Source of the DNA: Kitasatospora atroaurantiaca | Lineage (GTDB): Bacteria; Actinomycetota; Actinomycetes; Streptomycetales; Streptomycetaceae | Assembly (NCBI RefSeq): GCF_007828955.1 | Contig: NZ_VIVR01000001.1 | Span: 3,720,001 to 3,784,000, forward strand | Direction: 5' to 3' | DNA: 64,000 nt | Shown: positions 15,648 to 24,152 of the stretch, piece after piece | How the letters are laid out: every line of letters begins with the position of its first letter | Numbering within the stretch: position 1 is the first letter of the stretch | Notes under the pieces: model-generated | The model's input: the letters and a program-made list of their open reading frames with translations, nothing else | Databases searched by the model: none | Told to the model about the DNA's origin: nothing | Made by a program: the position numbers and the translations under genes

Positions 15648-16559
15648 ATGCAGATTCATCGTAACGCGCACGTGCGCGATTTCACCGTCCTGCCCAACGC
15701 CGCCCTGCGGGACCGCCGCCTCAGCTTCGCAGCCCGCGGCCTGCTGGCCCACCTGATCTCGCTGCCCGACGGCTCCCCCGAGACGATCCGCTCGCTCGCC
15801 GAGGACAACCCGGATGGGCGACAGGGCATCGCCACCGCCTTCGACGAACTCAAGCGGCACGGGTACTTCCACGTCTGGCGCCAGAAGAATCCGACGACAG
15901 GTCAGATCACCACCCACACCGCCGTGTTCGACATCGCGCAGGTCACGCCGGAGCCCGCAACCGCAGACCCTGGACCGCGAGACGACGGAACGCCGGGCCA
16001 GCACCCCTTGGTAAAGAACCAGGGGGAAGAACCCTCCCTCCCGCCGACCGAAGCGCCCCGCCTCACCCCGCCACCACCGCAGCCGCCCGAGCCGTCGGCC
16101 ACCCCGGTGGACTCCCCCGAGGACTCCCCCGTGGACTCCCCCGAGGCCGCCGGGATGCTCTTCCGACTCGCCGACGCGGAACCGCGCCTGCGGATCGGGG
16201 TCGCCGAGGCCGCCACCCTCGCACCCCTCGCCGCCGAATGGCTGGCCCGCGGCGCCACCGAACGAGACCTCCGCACGGCCCTCCTACCCGGCCTGCCACG
16301 CCGGATCCACTGCGCGGCGGCCCTGCTCCGCTCCCGCCTCCAGTCGAAGATGCCACCCGTCCCCACCCCGAAGCCGCCGGCCCCCGAACGCCACGAGTGC
16401 GCCCACTGCCGCGCCCCCATCCCGCACCCCGGCATCTGCCGCCCCTGCGCCGGAGTCGAACCCACACCGGACACCTCCGGCTTCATCGCAGCCACCCGCA
16501 GAGGCGCCGCCCGCGCCCGGGCAGCCATGCACGGCCGCCCGACCCCCGCCCTGGCCTGA
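15648..16559 (+). CDS. helix-turn-helix protein with C-terminal zinc-ribbon-like motif
   Basis: 303 aa. The N-terminus 'FTVLPNAALRDRRLSFAARG' then 'LAHLISLPDG' is the winged-helix domain seen in many Streptomyces 'helix-turn-helix domain-containing' proteins, with similarity to replication-initiator-type wings. The middle is Pro-rich with 'VDSPEDSPVDSPE' repeats. The C-terminus has CxxC...CxxC ('CAHCRAPIPHPGICRPC'), probably binding zinc. The ATG follows AGAGG; a possible promoter (TTGACG at 15542) lies about 100 bp upstream. Function is not established; related genes are often linked to integrative elements. It is followed by a small membrane gene. Confidence 0.7.
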   Translation: MQIHRNAHVRDFTVLPNAALRDRRLSFAARGLLAHLISLPDGSPETIRSLAEDNPDGRQGIATAFDELKRHGYFHVWRQKNPTTGQITTHTAVFDIAQVTPEPATADPGPRDDGTPGQHPLVKNQGEEPSLPPTEAPRLTPPPPQPPEPSATPVDSPEDSPVDSPEAAGMLFRLADAEPRLRIGVAEAATLAPLAAEWLARGATERDLRTALLPGLPRRIHCAAALLRSRLQSKMPPVPTPKPPAPERHECAHCRAPIPHPGICRPCAGVEPTPDTSGFIAATRRGAARARAAMHGRPTPALA

Positions 16560-16681
16560 CCGACCCGGCCGTGCCGGTCCGCCCAGCCGGTGACGCCCTC
16601 AACAGAACTCCGACGCCCACGAGTACGCTCTCCCAACGCGGAGGACGGGCGCCGGCTCGGCCCACAGAGAGGGAGAGCGTT

Positions 16682-17032
16682 GTGGAGGAAGCCGGTCAGT
16701 GGTCGGTCGTCTGGGAGGGAGCGACGGCGATCGCGCTGAGCTTCATCCTCAGCCTGGGGACTCGCTGGTGGCGACAGCGGAGACCCAGCACGATGGTGCG
16801 GCAGCGGCGATCACACCTGGAATGGCTACCTTTCATGTTCGGGGCTGTCGTGGTGGTAGCAGCCTTGCCACGGACTCTCGGCGCCTCAGCATCCACCGTC
16901 TCCCTCGCCGACACCCTCGCCCACGTCCTGGCCTTGACCACGGTCTTCATGGCCCTCCGCGCAGCCGTGATCCTGCTCGCCCGATGCATCCGGCTGCTCC
17001 TCGGACGTGGCACCGCCGACAGCCACGGCTGA
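16682..17032 (+). CDS. small membrane protein of unknown function
   Basis: 116 aa from a GTG preceded by GAGAGGGAGA, a good ribosome site. Three hydrophobic segments: 'ATAIALSFILSLG', 'WLPFMFGAVVVVAALP' and 'LALTTVFMALRAAVILLA', with basic loops. No family recognised. It follows the HTH gene in the same direction with a 120-bp gap. Confidence 0.6.
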   Translation: MEEAGQWSVVWEGATAIALSFILSLGTRWWRQRRPSTMVRQRRSHLEWLPFMFGAVVVVAALPRTLGASASTVSLADTLAHVLALTTVFMALRAAVILLARCIRLLLGRGTADSHG

Positions 17033-17101
17033 CGGCTGACGGCTGACGGAATTAGTCGCCCGAATCCCGCACCACGCGAACCGCGTAAGACTTGCCATCC
17101 A

Positions 17102-17308
17102 GGCACCGGTGCCGCCACGGGCGGTTACCTGACCGTCTGGGCCGACGGCACGGCGAAGCCGGGCACCAGCAACCTCAACTTCGGTACGGGCCAGACCGTC
17201 CCGAACCACGTCACCACGCCTCTCGGCGAGAACGGTGCGTTCGACGTGTACAACTTCAAGGGCCGGACGAACGTCATCGCCGACCTGTTCGGCTACTTCA
17301 GCAAGTAA
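17102..17308 (+). pseudogene. orphan C-terminal fragment of the beta-helix/PKD/DTR-repeat secreted protein family
   Basis: 68 codons ending in TAA. 'GGYLTVWADGTAKPGTSNLN' and 'GQTVPNHVTTPLGENGAF' then 'VIADLFGYFSK' match almost residue for residue the last half-repeat of the large secreted proteins at 32-38 kb. There is no start, signal peptide or first repeat half; the similarity begins abruptly after 'cttgccatcca'. It is a decayed or recombined copy, followed by a strong hairpin. Confidence 0.85.
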
Positions 17309-17320
17309 CCGGGGCCGGCC

Positions 17321-17362
17321 GAAGCCGCTCTCTCCGCCGCGCCGCGGGGAGAGAGCGGCTTC
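17321..17362 (+). terminator. hairpin after the orphan fragment
   Basis: GAAGCCGCTCTCTCC and GGAGAGAGCGGCTTC form a perfect 15-bp stem, followed by GTTGTTG. It was probably the terminator of the once-complete gene. Confidence 0.75.
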
Positions 17363-17464
17363 GTTGTTGCCACAGCCCGATCGGCCGCTCGCATGTCTTC
17401 ACCCGTACCGAAGCGGGGAGCTGAGCGGACTTCAGGCGCCCTTCACTGGCGTTTCTCCCCACCC

Positions 17465-17509
17465 GCGGAGAGCGTGGGATTCGAACCCACGGCACAGGGC
17501 CACCGCACG
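17465..17509 (-). repeat. 3' tRNA-Ser fragment (putative attachment-site remnant)
   Basis: 28 bases (17465-17492) are identical to the 3' end of the intact tRNA-Ser at 18645-18672, covering acceptor 3' strand and T-arm; the following variable-arm part is similar but diverged. No 5' tRNA half is present. It begins at the stop codon of the adjacent secreted-protein gene. The arrangement fits an att duplication left by integration at the tRNA 3' end. Confidence 0.75.
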
Positions 17510-18148
17510 TCAGAGCCCGATGGTCGGGCGCGTGAGCACCGGTGGAATCCAGGGGCGGAAGATCTTGAGGTTGTAAGTCATCGTCATGTCGTCGATCAGG
17601 AACGGCAGTTTGTTGGCGGCGTCCTCGACCGCCATGAACGAGATGTTCACCCGCTGCTCGGAGGAGGAGTAGAAGGCGTCGGGCAGCGTCAGGGTGACCT
17701 TCTGGTACTCGCCGTTCGAGTCCTTGTTGGTACGGCTGGTCAGGAGGTACGGGGTGCCGTCCTGCGTGGTGGCCTCGACGATCAGCTCGCGGTATCCCAT
17801 GGTGGCCGGCGTCTGCGGGTCTATGCGCAGCCAGAAGCTGAGCACCGGAACCCGGTACGCGGGGACGGTCACCTGCTGCGAGACGCGGTTCACGCCGGCG
17901 AAGCCGCGACCTCCCAACTCTGCCTTCCAGTAGCCCGAGTGGGCCGGGTAGGTGGAGGAGCTGTTGATCAGCTCAACTCCGCCGAAAGGCATGGAGAACT
18001 GGTTCCAGCTCCCACCGCCGGCCTCGAACCCGGGGTTGGCGAAGCTGCCGGCGTCAGCCTGTGCGGCGGGGGCGGTCAGCATTCCGATGGCGGCCGCGGC
18101 GAGGGCGGCGGACACGGCAAGGCGGACTCTTCGGAAGCGGGGGCTCAT
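17510..18148 (-). CDS. secreted protein of unknown function (lectin/CBM-like fold suspected)
   Basis: 212 aa with a clear signal peptide ('RRVRLAVSAALAAAAIGMLT', cleavage near AQADA). The mature part starts 'GSFANPGFEAGGGSWNQFSMPF' in pattern and continues with 'SGYWKAELGG', 'LSFWLRIDPQTPATMGYREL' and 'VTLTLPDAFYSS', resembling carbohydrate-binding beta-sandwich modules found in actinobacterial exoproteins. No catalytic motif. ATG follows AGGAGAGAC. The gene lies between two tRNA-Ser sequences, and its TGA forms the border with the tRNA fragment, so it may have arrived with a mobile element. Confidence 0.7.
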   Translation of the reverse strand: MSPRFRRVRLAVSAALAAAAIGMLTAPAAQADAGSFANPGFEAGGGSWNQFSMPFGGVELINSSSTYPAHSGYWKAELGGRGFAGVNRVSQQVTVPAYRVPVLSFWLRIDPQTPATMGYRELIVEATTQDGTPYLLTSRTNKDSNGEYQKVTLTLPDAFYSSSEQRVNISFMAVEDAANKLPFLIDDMTMTYNLKIFRPWIPPVLTRPTIGL

Positions 18149-18602
18149 GTCTCTCCTGGTTGGCGGTTCGTCGCGCCGGTCGCGGGAGGCGAGCAGGGCT
18201 CGGTATCCACTGGGCGATCCGGGGAGCCGGCGTGTGGTTCGGCCGGTGTACGAGAAAACGTATCGTCAACCACTGACGCCCGTACCGTCGGAAACGTTCC
18301 GGCCCATCGCCGGTATCGCGACGTGCCAACCGCTCCACCGCCCGCGAGCCAACGCCCTGTCAGAGGCAAGCAACGCACAGGCTGAGATCAAGGCGCAGAA
18401 ACACGACGTACGTCCTGCCGACCCCTTGAATCCTGCCGAGGTGGACCAGCTCCGCCCCGGTAGTGCCGGGCAGACTGCGCCGGAGCGTCATCCCGGACGA
18501 CGAAGTCGGCCCCCTCAGCGAGTGCCGCACGAGCCGCGTCGGCGGCAGCGCTCTGGACAGGCCGCAGCGCCTGACGGGCAGTCACGAGTGCCACGGCATG
18601 GC
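18149..18602. other. gene-poor stretch between secreted protein and tRNA-Ser
   Basis: No convincing gene. A leftward frame at 18388-18594 ('LVTARQALRPVQSAAADAAR' ...'GADFVV') has coding-like composition for about 40 codons and then degrades; it may be a decayed gene. The stretch fits the interior of an eroded integrated element. Confidence 0.4.
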
Positions 18603-18639
18603 AACGGCCCCTGACCGTTCTCGCTGGTCAGGGGCCGTT
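18603..18639 (-). terminator. terminator downstream of tRNA-Ser
   Basis: AACGGCCCCTGACC and GGTCAGGGGCCGTT form a perfect 14-bp stem with a 9-nt loop, 6 bp past the tRNA 3' end. Confidence 0.85.
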
Positions 18640-18645
18640 CTCCGG

Positions 18646-18733
18646 CGGAGAGCGTGGGATTCGAACCCACGGTGCGGGGTCACCGCACGACAGTTTTCAA
18701 GACTGTTCCCTTAGGCCGCTCGGGCAGCTCTCC
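18646..18733 (-). tRNA. tRNA-Ser (anticodon UGA)
   Basis: 88-nt class II tRNA. GGAGAGC pairs with GCTCTCC; the anticodon loop is CTTGAAA within ACAGT/ACTGT; the long variable arm is GTGCGG-TGA-CCCCGCAC; the T-loop is GGTTCGAATCC. CCA is not encoded. Decodes UCA codons (and others by wobble). It is an apparent integration target given the partial copy 1.15 kb downstream. Confidence 0.95.
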
Positions 18734-18793
18734 AGGCGGAGGCCAGCCTAACGGGTCCGGAGGGGTTCGGTGCACACCGTTTCGGGTCGGAGA

Positions 18794-20434
18794 TCAGTTG
18801 TCGCCCTTGCGTTCGCCGAGGGTGACGGTGGTCTTGGCGGTCTTGCCGTCGCGGGTGTACTCGACCTCGACCTTGTCGCCGGGCTTGTAGGTCCAGATCT
18901 CGCTGACGAGGGTCGGGCCGCTGTCGATCGGGTGATTGCCGAGCTTGGTGATGATGTCGCCGGGCTTGAGGCCGGCCTGGTCGGCGGGGCCGCCCGCGGT
19001 GACGGGCGGGGTGCCCTGGACGGAGCTGGTCTGGATCTGGGCGCCGTCGCCCTTGTAGTCGTCGTTGCGCAGCACGCCGAGGATCGCGTACACCGGGGTG
19101 CCGGTCTTGATCAGGTCCTGGGCGACGCGCTTGGCCTGGTTGATCGGGATGGCGAAGCCGAGGCCGATGCTGCCGGCCCGGCCGGTGCTGCCGCTGGTGT
19201 TGGACTGGATCGCCGAGTTGATGCCGATCACCGCGCCGCTCGCGTTGAGCAGCGGGCCACCGGAGTTGCCCGGGTTGATCGAGGCGTCGGTCTGCAGCGC
19301 GTTCATGTAGGAGGACTGCGCGCCGGTCTCGTCGCCGGAGGCGACCGGGCGGTCCTTGGCGCTGATGATGCCGGTGGTGACGGTGCCTTCCAGCCCGTAC
19401 GGGGCGCCGATGGCGATCGTCGCGTCGCCGACCGCGACCTTGTCGGAGTCGCCCAGCGGGAGCGGGACGAGCTTGTCCTTCGGCGGGTTGTCCAGCTTGA
19501 TCACGGCCACGTCGTAGCCCTGGGCCCGGCCGACCACCGAGGCGGGGTACGAGGAGCCGTCCGAGAACTTCACGGTCAGCTTGCCGCCGTTGGCCGCCGG
19601 GGCGACCACGTGGTTGTTGGTGAGGATGTGGCCCTCGGTGTCGAAGACGAAGCCCGTACCCGTGCCGGACTCCTGCGAGCCCGAGGCCTTGATGGTGACG
19701 GTGCTGGGCAGGGCCTTGCCGGCGATCCCGGCGACGGAGTCCGGCGCACGGTCGATCGCCTTCTGGTTGTCACCCGCGGTGACGGTGGTGCTGGTGTGGC
19801 TGGTGGAGGAGCTGCCGGCCCCACCGTCGCGGTCGGCCACGGAGACGCCGATCGCTCCGCCCGCGAGGCCGGCCACCAGGGCCACCGCCGCGACCAGGGC
19901 GATCAGGCCGCCGCGCTTGCGGCCGGGGCCCGGGGCGGGGCTGGGCGCGCCGGGGTACTCGCCCGGGTAGCCGGGGACGTCCGAACCGCCGGCACCGCCC
20001 GGGGGCGTGCCCCAGCCGCCGAGCGGCTGGCCTGCGCCGAACGGGTGGTGCCCCTCGGCCGCCAGAGGGACTGCAGCGGCTGCCGGAGCCGGGGCCGGAG
20101 CGGCGTAGGGGTTGTTGGCCGCCGCCGGGGCGGCGGGCGGCAGCACCGGCGGCGGCGCGTCCACATAGGTGGGCGTAGGCGAAGGTGCAGCGGGGGCAGG
20201 GGCGGGCGCCGCAGGCGGCGGCGCGTCCAGGTAGGAGGGCGCAGCCTCGGCGGGCGCCGGAGCGCCCTCGGGGGCCGGAGCGCTCAGCTTGGTGAAGGCG
20301 AGCGTCGGCGCGGACTCGACAACCGGCGGGGCATCAGCCGACGCGGTGTCAGGAGCCGGACCCACCACCCCCTGACCGGAGGAGGAGCGCTCCTCCTCCG
20401 GCCCGGTGGACCCACTCGCGTGCTCGGTGCTCAC
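18794..20434 (-). CDS. HtrA/DegP-like S1C serine protease with PDZ domain
   Basis: 546 aa, GTG start after GGAGG. Residues 1-165 are Pro/Ala-rich cytoplasmic sequence; a membrane anchor follows ('GLIALVAAVALVAGLAGG'). The trypsin-like domain has His in 'ILTNNHVVAP', Asp in 'YDVAVIKLDN' and Ser in 'INPGNSGGPLL'; a C-terminal PDZ domain has 'GGPADQAGLKPGDIITKLG'. It degrades or refolds damaged exported proteins. Single gene reading toward the tRNA; the whole domain order is that of actinobacterial membrane-anchored HtrA proteins. Confidence 0.93.
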   Translation of the reverse strand: MSTEHASGSTGPEEERSSSGQGVVGPAPDTASADAPPVVESAPTLAFTKLSAPAPEGAPAPAEAAPSYLDAPPPAAPAPAPAAPSPTPTYVDAPPPVLPPAAPAAANNPYAAPAPAPAAAAVPLAAEGHHPFGAGQPLGGWGTPPGGAGGSDVPGYPGEYPGAPSPAPGPGRKRGGLIALVAAVALVAGLAGGAIGVSVADRDGGAGSSSTSHTSTTVTAGDNQKAIDRAPDSVAGIAGKALPSTVTIKASGSQESGTGTGFVFDTEGHILTNNHVVAPAANGGKLTVKFSDGSSYPASVVGRAQGYDVAVIKLDNPPKDKLVPLPLGDSDKVAVGDATIAIGAPYGLEGTVTTGIISAKDRPVASGDETGAQSSYMNALQTDASINPGNSGGPLLNASGAVIGINSAIQSNTSGSTGRAGSIGLGFAIPINQAKRVAQDLIKTGTPVYAILGVLRNDDYKGDGAQIQTSSVQGTPPVTAGGPADQAGLKPGDIITKLGNHPIDSGPTLVSEIWTYKPGDKVEVEYTRDGKTAKTTVTLGERKGDN

Positions 20435-20681
20435 GTACGACCTCCATAGCTGACAGGACCTTGGACCATAGTTTTTCGCATACGTGATTCGGATGCCGTA
20501 AGGAGCTCTCTGAAGAACTCTTAAGAATCCTTACGCACTCCTGACAGAGCGCGCTCAGCACCCCCCGGAGGACCCCCCGGAGGACGCCCGGGAGCACCCC
20601 CGGGCGGTCCCGCGATGCGGACGCCCGTCCCCCTGGCCTTGGCGTTCCCGGCCCGGCCGGTTAGCCTGACGCTCCAAACTG

Positions 20682-20825
20682 ACACGCGGGAGCTTGGACC
20701 GTCCAGGCTGAGAGTGCGCTGGTCGACCGTACGCCATGGCCCTGCATCCGATGCAGGGCCGCCGAGCGTCGCGGCGAGGGAGCGCTGACCGCTCGAACCT
20801 GTCCGGGTAATGCCGGCGTAGGGAG
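20682..20825 (+). ncRNA. TPP riboswitch (THI element)
   Basis: The pyrimidine-sensing helix has 'GGCTGAGAG' at 20706 and the 3' part has 'GAACCTGTCCGGGTAATGCC' then GGCGTAGGGAG, the strongly conserved THI-box. P3 is enlarged by an insert that contains the hairpin GCCCTGCATccgATGCAGGGC. GGGAG near the 3' end probably doubles as the ribosome site of the permease gene 8 bp later, so control is likely at translation: TPP binding hides the site. Confidence 0.93.
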
Positions 20826-20833
20826 AATCGGCC

Positions 20834-22189
20834 ATGACGGCTGCCCCCACCCTCACCGATCCGTCCACCGCCGCGCTCGCGCGCCCCGAGGCGCCGCTGA
20901 CGCTGGACACCGCGCCGCCGCGCACGCTCGGGATCCGCGACCAGTTCGCGCTCTGGGCCAACCTGGGCGTCAGCCTGATCGGCTTCACCAGCGCCGCGAC
21001 CGTGCTGGGCGCCCCTGGCGCCGAGCTGTCCTTCACCGCCGCCGTGACGGCGATCGTGGTCGGGACGGTCATCGGTACGGCGATGCTGGGCGTGGCCGCG
21101 GTGATCGGCGCCCGGACCGGCGCCCCGGCGATGGCGGTGCTTCGCGGGCTGTTCGGCACCCGGCTCTCGTACGTCCCGACGGTGCTGAACATCGCCCAGT
21201 GCATCGGCTGGGGCGTGTACGAGCTCACCGTGATCGCGATGGGCGCGCAGACGGTGAGCGGCACCGAGGGCTGGCGCTGGCTGTTCGTGGTGCTGGCGGG
21301 TGCGCTGACCACGGTGCTGACCATCTGGCCGCTGGGCTCGATCGCGGTGCTGCGCAAGTACGTCGCCGCCGCCGTTGGCGTGGCGATGGTGTACTTCACC
21401 GTCCAGCTGGGCCGCCAGGGCTTCCCCGACCCCGGCGCGGGCAACTGGACCGGCTTCCTGCACGCGACGGACGCGATCATCGCGGTGTCGATCTCCTTCG
21501 TCCCGCTGGCAGCCGACTACACCCGGCACTCCCGCACCCCCGGCGCCTCGTTCTGGGGCACCTTCTCCGGCTACACGGTGGCCCAGGTGTGGTGCTACGT
21601 GCTGGGCCTGATCGCGCTGCTGCAGTCCGAGGGCGACCCGTCGAAGATCTTCTCCTCGTTCACCGGCGTGGCCGCGGGCTGGGCCTTCCTGCTGGTGCTG
21701 GTGCTGCGCGAGACCGACCAGTCCTTCGCGAACGTGTACTCGACCGCGATGTCGATCCACAACCTCTTCCCGAAGGTCGACCGCCGCCTGCTGACCGGCG
21801 GGATCGGCGTGCTGACCACGGCGCTCGCGCTGCAGATCCACGAGTTCAGCGACTCGTACTACGCGTTCCTCGGCCTGATCGGCTCGGTCTTCGTGCCGCT
21901 GCTGGCCGTGCTGGCGGTGGACTACTTCTTCGGCGCCGGCCGCCGGGGCTGGAACCTGGAGCAGGACGCCCCGGCCCGCTGGCTGATGCTGCTGCCCTGG
22001 GTGCTCGGCTTCGCCACGTACCAGTTCCTCGCGCCGACGGCGATCGCCGGCTGGTGGACCGACTTCTGGACGAACGCCCAGTCCGCGGTGCACTTCACGC
22101 CGCAGGAGTGGAGCTCGGCCTCGCTCTTCAGCTTCCTCGTCCCGGCGCTGGTCACCTGGGCGCTCACGCTGGTCCGCAAGGAGAGCTGA
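20834..22189 (+). CDS. cytX: NCS1-family permease, CytX-like thiamine-pyrimidine (HMP) transporter
   Basis: 451 aa with about twelve membrane helices. The N-terminal signature 'FALWANLGVSLIGFTSAATVLGAPGAEL' region and 'ADYTRHSRTPGASFWGTF' are typical of the purine-cytosine permease (NCS1) family. The TPP riboswitch directly upstream identifies the cargo as a thiamine precursor, most likely hydroxymethylpyrimidine, as in CytX. It acts in the cytoplasmic membrane. A hairpin follows. Confidence 0.9.
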   Translation: MTAAPTLTDPSTAALARPEAPLTLDTAPPRTLGIRDQFALWANLGVSLIGFTSAATVLGAPGAELSFTAAVTAIVVGTVIGTAMLGVAAVIGARTGAPAMAVLRGLFGTRLSYVPTVLNIAQCIGWGVYELTVIAMGAQTVSGTEGWRWLFVVLAGALTTVLTIWPLGSIAVLRKYVAAAVGVAMVYFTVQLGRQGFPDPGAGNWTGFLHATDAIIAVSISFVPLAADYTRHSRTPGASFWGTFSGYTVAQVWCYVLGLIALLQSEGDPSKIFSSFTGVAAGWAFLLVLVLRETDQSFANVYSTAMSIHNLFPKVDRRLLTGGIGVLTTALALQIHEFSDSYYAFLGLIGSVFVPLLAVLAVDYFFGAGRRGWNLEQDAPARWLMLLPWVLGFATYQFLAPTAIAGWWTDFWTNAQSAVHFTPQEWSSASLFSFLVPALVTWALTLVRKES

Positions 22190-22215
22190 CCTCGACGCGG
22201 CGTTGAGCCGTTGAG

Positions 22216-22270
22216 CCGTTGCCACGGCCGGCGCCGGGTGTTCTTCGCCCCGTGTTGGCCGTGGCGACGG
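22216..22270 (+). terminator. hairpin after cytX
   Basis: CCGTTGCCACGGCC pairs with GGCCGTGGCGACGG (14 bp, one G-U). Confidence 0.55.
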
Positions 22271-22305
22271 CTCCGCGCCATCCGGGGCCTCGTAGGGTTG
22301 TCGGT

Positions 22306-23115
22306 GTGGACACCCGCAACCTCCCCGCGACGGCGCCGGACGCTCTCGACCGCTCCGCCGTACGGGTCATCGCCCATCGCGGCTCCTCGGCCGCCCTCCC
22401 CGAGCACACCCTCGCGGCCTACCGCCTGGCGGTCGAGGAGGGCGCGGACGGTCTGGAGTGCGACGTCCGGCTGACCGCCGACGGGCAGCTGGTCTGTGTG
22501 CACGACCGTACGGTGCGGCGCACCTCGGACGGGCGCGGTGCGGTGTCCGCGATGACGCTGGCCGAGCTCGGCGAGCTGGACTTCGGCTCGTGGAAGTCCC
22601 CGCAGGCGCCCGAGCCGAGCCCGATCCTCACCCTGGCCCAGCTGCTGGAGCTGGTCGCGGACGCCGGCCGGCCGGTGGAGCTGGCCATCGAGACCAAGCA
22701 CCCGACCCGGTACGCGGGCCGGACCGAGGCCGAACTGCTGCGCCTGCTGCGCCACTACGGCCTGCTGCCGAGCACGCCAGCGGAGTCCTCCGTACGGATC
22801 ATGAGCTTCTCCGAGCTCTCCCTGCACCGGATCCGCCGCGCCGCCCCGGCCATCCCCACCGTGTACCTGCTGGAGCGCCGGCTCCCCCTGCTCGGGCGGA
22901 CGAAGGCACTGCCCGGCGGGGCGGGGATCGCCGGGCCCGGTATCGACCTGGTCCGCGCCAACCCGGGTCTGGTGACGGCGCTCCGCCGGGCCGGGCACCG
23001 GGTGCACGTGTGGACGGTGGACGACCCCGCCGACGTCGAACTCTGCCTGGAGCTCGGCGTGGAGGCGCTGATCACCAACCGCCCGCGCGACGTGCTGACC
23101 CGACTGGGCCGGTAA
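22306..23115 (+). CDS. glycerophosphodiester phosphodiesterase
   Basis: About 269 aa; GDPD TIM barrel. 'VIAHRGSSAALPEHTLAAYR' has the catalytic HRG and E; 'GADGLECDVRLTADGQLVCVHD' gives the metal-binding ExD and the second His; 'HVWTVDDPADVELCLELGVEALITN' closes the barrel. It hydrolyses glycerophosphodiesters to glycerol 3-phosphate and alcohol. No signal peptide, so cytoplasmic. I suggest the GTG at 22306, past the terminator hairpin; a longer frame starts at 22219. The stop lies inside a 12-bp triple repeat. Confidence 0.9.
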   Translation: MDTRNLPATAPDALDRSAVRVIAHRGSSAALPEHTLAAYRLAVEEGADGLECDVRLTADGQLVCVHDRTVRRTSDGRGAVSAMTLAELGELDFGSWKSPQAPEPSPILTLAQLLELVADAGRPVELAIETKHPTRYAGRTEAELLRLLRHYGLLPSTPAESSVRIMSFSELSLHRIRRAAPAIPTVYLLERRLPLLGRTKALPGGAGIAGPGIDLVRANPGLVTALRRAGHRVHVWTVDDPADVELCLELGVEALITNRPRDVLTRLGR

Positions 23116-23141
23116 CTCGGCCGGTAACTGGGCCGGTAACT
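23106..23141. repeat. three 12-bp tandem repeats over the GDPD stop codon
   Basis: GGGCCGGTAACT, CGGCCGGTAACT, GGGCCGGTAACT in tandem; each carries an in-frame GGTAA, so the gene has back-up stop codons. Confidence 0.85.
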
Positions 23142-23414
23142 GCGGCAGTAGCGGCGACGGTGGCGGAGGGACGTAGCGGAAGGACGTCTGCGGTTTCCGG
23201 CCAATTGGCGTACGCGGGCGCGGGTCCGGGGGCGCGAAGTGCCGCTGATGGCTAATTCCGTACCGTTTCACAACGGTCCGTGAGCAAGTAATCACCAATT
23301 GCGTACCGTGAGTTGCGAAGCTGGGAATTGCCCGAGTGCGATCGCCCGACGGTCGTTTCCGACGCATTCCCAGGGGGCATCCATCCCTCGGCAAACGCTG
23401 AAGGAGGTCCGGGG

Positions 23415-24053
23415 GTGGCGTTGATGGTGGTACGTACTGTGCCTGAAAAGGCTGGGCCGGCCTCATCGACCATGGCAGTGCCGCACGGCCCGGCCAGTGT
23501 CGGTGTCGCGCGGCGACGGCTGCGCCGTGATCTGGGCGATCGCAAGCTGCCGGACACGGTGATCGACGATGCGGTCCTGATCCTCTCCGAACTGCTCAGC
23601 AATTCCTGTCGGTACGCGCGCCCGCTCGGCCTGCTGGCGGAGCTCGACGAGGGCGCACCGGCCGAGCTGCCGGCCCCGGAACTGATCGACGCCCTTCTGG
23701 TGGGGGCCCACGCCCCGAACCGGCGCGGGCCGAGCAGCGCCCAGGAGGACGACTCGGATTCCGGTGGAATTCTGGTCCGTTGGCAGATGCACGGCGACGG
23801 GTTGCTCACCCTGGAGGTCACGGACGGCGGCGCGGTGACCAGACCACTGCCCGCCCGGCCATCGCTGACCTCCCGGGGCGGGCGCGGCCTGAGCATCGTG
23901 GGGCAGTTGGCGAGCGACTGGGGCGTACGGGACGCCCCCGGCCAGGTGACGGTGTGGGCGGCCCTGCCCGCGCGCGCCCGGCACGCCCGCCGGGACCAGC
24001 GCGAGCAGCACGAACAGCACGAGCAGCGGGAACCGGACGCCAGGAGCGCCTAG
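23415..24053 (+). CDS. RsbW-like anti-sigma-type ATP-binding protein
   Basis: 212 aa. HATPase_c fold: 'VIDDAVLILSELLSNSCRYA' (N-box), 'LTLEVTDGGAVTRPLP' (G1) and 'SRGGRGLSIVGQLASDWGV' (G2). An insert of about 40 residues separates the N and G1 boxes. GTG follows a perfect AAGGAGG; a longer frame to 23313 has no ribosome site. Such stand-alone kinases partner with SpoIIE-type phosphatases (two are in this window) in streptomycete stress and development switches; the partner is not identifiable. Confidence 0.85.
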   Translation: MALMVVRTVPEKAGPASSTMAVPHGPASVGVARRRLRRDLGDRKLPDTVIDDAVLILSELLSNSCRYARPLGLLAELDEGAPAELPAPELIDALLVGAHAPNRRGPSSAQEDDSDSGGILVRWQMHGDGLLTLEVTDGGAVTRPLPARPSLTSRGGRGLSIVGQLASDWGVRDAPGQVTVWAALPARARHARRDQREQHEQHEQREPDARSA

Positions 24054-24152
24054 CCGTATCGGCCCGAAGGCGAGCGGCGTGAATCTCCGCGGCGGGGAAA
24101 CCTCAGTAGGCTGCCCGGAGCAAGTCGTCACCGTCCCCGGGAGAGCCGCACC

